9,393 nt of DNA. Origin: JAFGED01 sp964551295 (GTDB taxonomy: Bacteria > Chloroflexota > Anaerolineae > B4-G1). The notes below the pieces were generated by a model. It was not told the DNA's origin and searched no databases. It worked only from the letters and a program-made list of their open reading frames with translations. Positions 6,060 through 9,393 of the stretch are shown here, in pieces (within the stretch, counting starts at the first letter, position 1; each line of letters starts with the position of its first letter). Position numbers and translations under genes: made by a program. Location of the stretch: positions 1-9,393 of the forward strand of contig CAZKDJ010000159.1 of the NCBI GenBank assembly GCA_964551295.1. The letters run 5' to 3'.

Positions 6060-6683
6060 ATGGCGACCGGCACCGGAGGATCACACAGGATGTGGTTGGG
6101 GGCCATTGGCCTGGTCCTGATCGTCGCGTTGGGGCTGCTGGCGTACGGCCAGCTAACAAACAGCCAATCTGGACTAACGGCAGCCACAAAACTGACCGTG
6201 GGCGGAGATACGGCCCGCCAGGCATTCGCCCCCGCGGCCAAGCTGGCCGCGCAGTGGCAACAGGACGCCCGCCTGACTAGCGTCTCCGGCCAATTGTCGG
6301 CAATAGGCCAAGGGGCGGGAAACGCGGTCGAATGGGGATTCCAGTTCTTTTCGCCGGCGACCCAGGAGATGGCGCTCGTGGCCGTGAATGATGGGGAGGC
6401 ACGCATGGTGCGCTCGCCGATGTTGAGCCCTTACAAGCTACCCACCTTCTCTCTGGACGAATGGCTCGTCGATAGCGACCAGGCCCTGCAAACCTGGTGG
6501 GAGCGCGGAGGGGATAGCATGGTGAAACAATACACCCAGGTGAACGCCGTGATGCAACTGCGCATATCCAAGGAGCAGGGCAGCCAGCCGGTCTGGGCGG
6601 TAGCCGGCATCGTAGCTGACAAGGACATGACCCTGACCACCTTTATAAACGCCAGTGACGGCAGTGTCGTCGACGTGAGGTGA
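6060..6683 (+). CDS. Small membrane-anchored protein with PepSY-like features, function unknown
   Basis: This encodes 207 residues, 13 bp after the propeller gene, with AGGAAGGGA (6045-6053) 6 nt before ATG 6060. An alternative ATG at 6090 (residue 11) follows GGAGG at about 10 nt and would give MWLGAIGLVL; either start leads into one membrane helix (about 12-30). The exported part has a pattern seen in PepSY-type or cystatin-like folds: a helix with QWQQDARLTSVSGQL (65-79), then strands in EWGFQFFSPATQEMALVAV (91-109), then W135-x-VDSDQAL before a second helix, and a closing WAVAGIVADKDM...TFINASDGSVVDV. Similar domains are thought to bind or inhibit peptidases or act as chaperones, but I cannot assign a family with certainty. 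Its place among pilin genes suggests a periplasm-equivalent accessory role. Confidence 0.75.
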   Translation: MATGTGGSHRMWLGAIGLVLIVALGLLAYGQLTNSQSGLTAATKLTVGGDTARQAFAPAAKLAAQWQQDARLTSVSGQLSAIGQGAGNAVEWGFQFFSPATQEMALVAVNDGEARMVRSPMLSPYKLPTFSLDEWLVDSDQALQTWWERGGDSMVKQYTQVNAVMQLRISKEQGSQPVWAVAGIVADKDMTLTTFINASDGSVVDVR

Positions 6684-6714
6684 GGAAGGATGGCCAAAAG
6701 GTTCTCAACAGATC

Positions 6715-6733
6715 CCCGTCTTATCGAGACGGG
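6715..6733 (+). other. Intra-operon hairpin CCCGTCT-TATCG-AGACGGG
   Basis: Perfect 7-bp stem with a 5-nt loop in the 73-bp gap before the second TadE gene. No T-run follows (TGAAGAG comes next), so it is unlikely to be an intrinsic terminator. It may protect mRNA ends or modulate translation, since the ribosome binding site begins 11 nt downstream. Its 3' arm overlaps the in-frame GTG at 6733, which argues against that codon as the start. Confidence 0.55.
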
Positions 6734-6743
6734 TGAAGAGAGC

Positions 6744-6750
6744 AGGAGGG
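6744..6750 (+). promoter_or_regulatory. RBS that sets the start at 6757
   Basis: AGGAGGG lies 6 nt before GTG 6757. The upstream in-frame GTG at 6733 lacks a ribosome binding site and would place the SD inside the gene (as residues AGGG), so 6757 is preferred. Confidence 0.8.
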
Positions 6751-6756
6751 GGTAAA

Positions 6757-7488
6757 GTGAACGGACGAAATACGGAGCGAGGTCAGAGTCTCCTGGAAAC
6801 GGCCATCGTCCTGATGGTGCTCGTGATACTCCTGTACGGCGTCGTCGAGGTGGGATTTGGGCTAAGGAACTATTTGCTCGTCTCCAACGCCAACCGCGAG
6901 GCCGCCCGCTTTGCGGCCCGAGGCCAGTTCACCGACGAACAGATTGCCGACTGGCTGATCAGCTCCGGCGGCGTCGAGCGGATCGAGAGCAGTGACGTGC
7001 CCTTCCTGCGAGCGCAGGAGATGACGCCCACGGCAGCCACCCGCAATACGGGCATTATCATCACCACCATACGGATGGACGACGAGGGCAACTTTGAGGA
7101 CGAGGACGTGACGCGGTACGTCGAAGGCGTGTTTTCGTGCGGTGAGTGCGTGGGCGTTCCTCCAGCATACATGGCCAGCGAGAAGTTGGGTTTGAGGATT
7201 CTCCCTCCCCCGGGTCCTCCTGTCCCTCCTGAATACGCCGAGTACAGCCTGGTCGACCTAGTTGATATCCAGGATACTCACGGCCCGATCACAGCTCAAA
7301 TCAACCAGGAACGTGCAGACGTCTATGACCTGCCGGCCCTGGACAACCAGATCATTATCGTGGAGACGTTTTTCATGCACCGGCCCTGGGGCCGAGGGCT
7401 GCTGCCCGACCCATGGGTCATGTACGTCAAGACGGAAATGCGCGTCGCTACCGGCCGCAGTGGCGGGGGCGGCGCAGCAGAACCATAA
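6757..7488 (+). CDS. TadE-family pseudopilin
   Basis: This encodes 243 residues from GTG 6757. The N-terminus MNGRNTERGQSLLETAIVLM carries the G9-x4-E14 prepilin signature directly before a single membrane helix (about 15-38). It then has the TadE pattern NANREAARFAARGQ (45-58), in which the helix continues into an Ala-rich stalk. The exported domain ends with strands NQIIIVETFFMHRPWG and VMYVKTEMRVATGR, typical of the TadE C-terminal half, and a Gly/Ala tail. Two Cys (CGEC, encoded near 7138-7149) could form a tight disulfide. In Tad/Flp pili such proteins are minor pseudopilins needed for assembly. It has the usual size and no fused ectodomain, so it contrasts with the first gene of the operon, and it lies 72 bp before the TadG-like gene, the classic tadE-tadG order. 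Confidence 0.88.
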   Translation: MNGRNTERGQSLLETAIVLMVLVILLYGVVEVGFGLRNYLLVSNANREAARFAARGQFTDEQIADWLISSGGVERIESSDVPFLRAQEMTPTAATRNTGIIITTIRMDDEGNFEDEDVTRYVEGVFSCGECVGVPPAYMASEKLGLRILPPPGPPVPPEYAEYSLVDLVDIQDTHGPITAQINQERADVYDLPALDNQIIIVETFFMHRPWGRGLLPDPWVMYVKTEMRVATGRSGGGGAAEP

Positions 7489-7525
7489 ACCAAAACAGGA
7501 TGGCAGAGCGGCCAAACAGCGCCGC

Positions 7526-7546
7526 CAGGCCGGCACAGCGGGCCTG
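7526..7546 (+). other. Inverted repeat CAGGCC/GGCCTG before the TadG-like gene
   Basis: 6-bp arms separated by 9 nt in the 72-bp gap 7489-7560, ending 3 nt before the ribosome binding site of the next gene. No T-run follows. It could tune translation of the downstream gene, but it may be incidental in GC-rich DNA. Confidence 0.3.
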
Positions 7547-7549
7547 ACC

Positions 7550-7554
7550 GGAGG
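7550..7554 (+). promoter_or_regulatory. RBS for ATG 7561
   Basis: GGAGG, extended to GGAGGTGA (a near-complete anti-SD complement), is 6 nt from ATG 7561. It gives clear support for this start. Confidence 0.85.
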
Positions 7555-7560
7555 TGAAAA

Positions 7561-9393
7561 ATGGGTACGAGCATAAAACAGTGGTTGCGGAATTTTTGGT
7601 CACGGGTGAGTGAGAGATTGCACCGGCCCCAAAAGGGACAGAGCCTGATCATCGTCATCCTGGCCTTGGTCGCCATCCTGGCCTTTGTCGGCCTGGGCGT
7701 CGACCTGGGCCTGGTATACGTGGAGCGCGTCCGCGCGGGCCGGGCCGCCGACGCCGCGGCGCTGGCGGCGGTATCCGAGTTGCCGGCGGAAACCGCAGCC
7801 CACAAGCGCGCCAAGGTCTATTTGATGGAAAACGGCTACGATCCCGATAAAGTCGGCAGCGTGCGCCTGCTGGTCGACGGCAACTATGTCTCGGGCCCCG
7901 CCGAGGACGCCGCCGACACCGTCCTGTGGGTCGACACCGCCTTTTCGCGGTCGGCCGAGAGCGACGGTACGGCCAACCGCATCCGGGTGCGGATCCGGCA
8001 ATGGGTGCCCATGACCTTCCTGCAGTTCATCGGCTTCCGCCGCGTCCCGGTGGAGGGATCCGCCGAGGCGGAGAACATCAACAACCTGGACGTCGTCATC
8101 GTCTACGATAAATCCGGCTCGATGGAGTACGACACGCTGTGCTACGGCTGCTGGGACCCGTCGGGGACAGACGTGCCGGGAACCAGCGAGGGCGACTGCA
8201 ATGACCCCGACGGCTGCCTCTACCCCCTGAAGTGGTCCAAGGACGGCCCCACGGCCACGGCGAACCACTGCCGCACCGGCAACGTTTGGGCCGATTCCGA
8301 CGATCCCTATGAAGATCCTGTCAGTGGCTACGAGTTTACGTGGCGGGATGAGTACTACCAAAGAGAGTCAACCACCCCGGCTGATCGAGACTATTACATC
8401 ATCATCGAGGCCGAAGAGTACTCTTCCTACGACTTGCGCGCAAACTATCACTTGTGGCAGTACTCGCCGTACAGGACCTTTTGGGTAATACAGCGCAATC
8501 TGTACAATTTCAGCCCGGACTGGGTGACGTGCCCCGGTATGATAGGGGCGAAAGGAAGAGACAGCCGCGGAGCCTACATCTCACACCACCCCTGGGCTAA
8601 CAAAAGCGCCACTACCAGCTACGGCATAAACTGCCGGTGGAATGACGTGATCGTCGCCGGGCACGACGGCAACGGCCCCTACTGCAACAGCGTCGACTCG
8701 GACGTTCTGGACTTTGGCGGGCCCTTCCCCGTCCCCAGGGTGGATTACGAGTTCACCGTTCCCGACGACGGCGGCACCTATTATTTTTGGATACGGGCAC
8801 AGGGAGGGGCCACCTGGTCAGACAGAGACATCTTTTGGGGCGTGGCCTCGGGCACTACCCCCCTGCGGTATCCCACCGGGCAAGGGGCAGTTTCCAATAC
8901 CGGGGCGGCCTTTGATGGAGCCTGCGGGAACAAGTGGCAGTGGAAGCGCCTTGGTGGCGTTTCTCTCTTGGCAAACCAGACATACGTCCTCAGCTTCTGG
9001 GGCGGCGGGGCCGGCTTTGACATCGACCGCATCATCATCACCAACGATAACACCAGTTCCAACCTGCCGCTAAGGAACTCGGAAGCAAACAACGCCCGCA
9101 CCGGCTGGGCCTGCGAGCGCTGCGACCCGCGCTTTGCCGGGATGCCCGGAGGGCTCGAAGTGGACATGGACCCGGACCCGGAAGAGGAGGACTGGTGGTG
9201 GCTGCCCGACTGCAGCGTGGGCGCCCACCCCGATCAGCGGAATGACCCGATTTACAAAGGCGAGCTGCCCATCCGCGACGCGTTGAAAGCCGCGATAAAC
9301 TTTGTCGACCGCATGGATTTCAGCCTCGACCAGGTCGGCTACGTGGATTACGACACCAACCCACATACTCGAAACGAGCTGGAATGCCTGCGC
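7561..9393 (+). CDS. TadG-like protein with VWA domain split by a carbohydrate-binding-like insertion, 3'-truncated
   Basis: The frame is open from ATG 7561 to the window edge (611 codons, no stop). Residues 25-75 match the Tad/TadG N-terminal module: KGQSLIIVILALVAILAF helix, then DLGLVYVERVRAGRAADAAA. Position +5 after G26 is Ile, not Glu, so it lacks the prepilin-processing signature. A short extracytoplasmic region (75-175) leads to a VWA start, LDVVIVYDKSGSM, with MIDAS residues D183, S185 and S187. The expected next VWA helix (ELPIRDALKAAINFVDRM) appears only at about 568, followed by strand VGYVDYD. The roughly 380 residues between are Cys-rich (CYGCW, CDP, CERC) and contain a CBM6/35-like region beginning IEAEEY (282-287), with GGTYYFWIRAQGG and FDIDRIIITND (to about 498). 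The remaining MIDAS Thr/Asp loops are outside the window. Likely role: cell-surface, metal-dependent adhesion as the tip or anchor component of a Tad-type pilus (inferred). Confidence 0.88.
   Translation, partial: MGTSIKQWLRNFWSRVSERLHRPQKGQSLIIVILALVAILAFVGLGVDLGLVYVERVRAGRAADAAALAAVSELPAETAAHKRAKVYLMENGYDPDKVGSVRLLVDGNYVSGPAEDAADTVLWVDTAFSRSAESDGTANRIRVRIRQWVPMTFLQFIGFRRVPVEGSAEAENINNLDVVIVYDKSGSMEYDTLCYGCWDPSGTDVPGTSEGDCNDPDGCLYPLKWSKDGPTATANHCRTGNVWADSDDPYEDPVSGYEFTWRDEYYQRESTTPADRDYYIIIEAEEYSSYDLRANYHLWQYSPYRTFWVIQRNLYNFSPDWVTCPGMIGAKGRDSRGAYISHHPWANKSATTSYGINCRWNDVIVAGHDGNGPYCNSVDSDVLDFGGPFPVPRVDYEFTVPDDGGTYYFWIRAQGGATWSDRDIFWGVASGTTPLRYPTGQGAVSNTGAAFDGACGNKWQWKRLGGVSLLANQTYVLSFWGGGAGFDIDRIIITNDNTSSNLPLRNSEANNARTGWACERCDPRFAGMPGGLEVDMDPDPEEEDWWWLPDCSVGAHPDQRNDPIYKGELPIRDALKAAINFVDRMDFSLDQVGYVDYDTNPHTRNELECLR

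Noticed and set aside
6715..6733. Hairpin considered as an intrinsic terminator
   Set aside because: The stem is good, but it is followed by TGAAGAGAGC rather than a T-run, and the next gene starts only 24 bp later on the same strand.
6733..6756. Longer N-terminus for the second TadE from GTG 6733
   Set aside because: The codon overlaps the hairpin arm and has no ribosome binding site. GTG 6757 has AGGAGGG at 6 nt.
7600..8361. - strand ORF (253 codons) opposite the TadG-like gene
   Set aside because: The + strand frame carries the Tad helix and the VWA MIDAS motif. The antisense peptide shows no family features and no ribosome binding site.

Overview
The window is GC-rich and bacterial, with dense coding on the + strand. 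It most resembles an uncultured Chloroflexota (Anaerolineae/Caldilineae-type) genome. I infer this from TadE/TadG-type proteins carrying very large ectodomains, and from the C-terminal sequence VYLPLVMRGH on a secreted beta-propeller, an ending I recall from many exported Chloroflexota proteins. No 16S or other phylogenetic marker is present, so the assignment is an inference.

Layout. (1) Positions 3-863 hold the 3' part of a low-specificity L-threonine aldolase, whose N-terminus lies outside the window. (2) Positions 864-1326 are non-coding and rich in regulatory-looking structure: a spaced direct repeat, a candidate promoter at 927-955, recurring CATT-N3/4-AATG dyads, a perfect hairpin, and a 5 x 12-bp tandem array. 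The last array unit supplies the TTGCAA -35 element of an extended -10 promoter (TGGTATAAT). (3) Positions 1327-9393 hold five co-directional genes with spacings of 16, 13, 73 and 72 bp and no convincing terminator between them, so they are probably one operon: a TadE pseudopilin fused to a multi-domain beta-sandwich ectodomain; a secreted or membrane-anchored seven-bladed-propeller-like protein; a small membrane-anchored protein with PepSY-like features; a second, ordinary-sized TadE-like pseudopilin; and a TadG-like protein. The TadG-like protein has a VWA domain split by a large carbohydrate-binding-like insertion and runs off the right edge.

How the genes may work together. TadE, TadF and TadG proteins are minor components of Tad/Flp (type IVc) pili. 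No Tad motor (TadA), platform (TadB/C), prepilin peptidase or major Flp pilin is in this window, so this looks like a satellite or downstream minor-pilin cassette. Both TadE-like proteins keep the G-x4-E prepilin-processing signature and the TadG-like protein does not, which fits the division known for this family. The large ectodomains (Big_1-like, CARDB-like, jelly-roll-like, carboxypeptidase-regulatory-like, VWA with CBM-like insert) suggest a surface adhesion or substrate-binding role. This is inferred from architecture and has not been shown.
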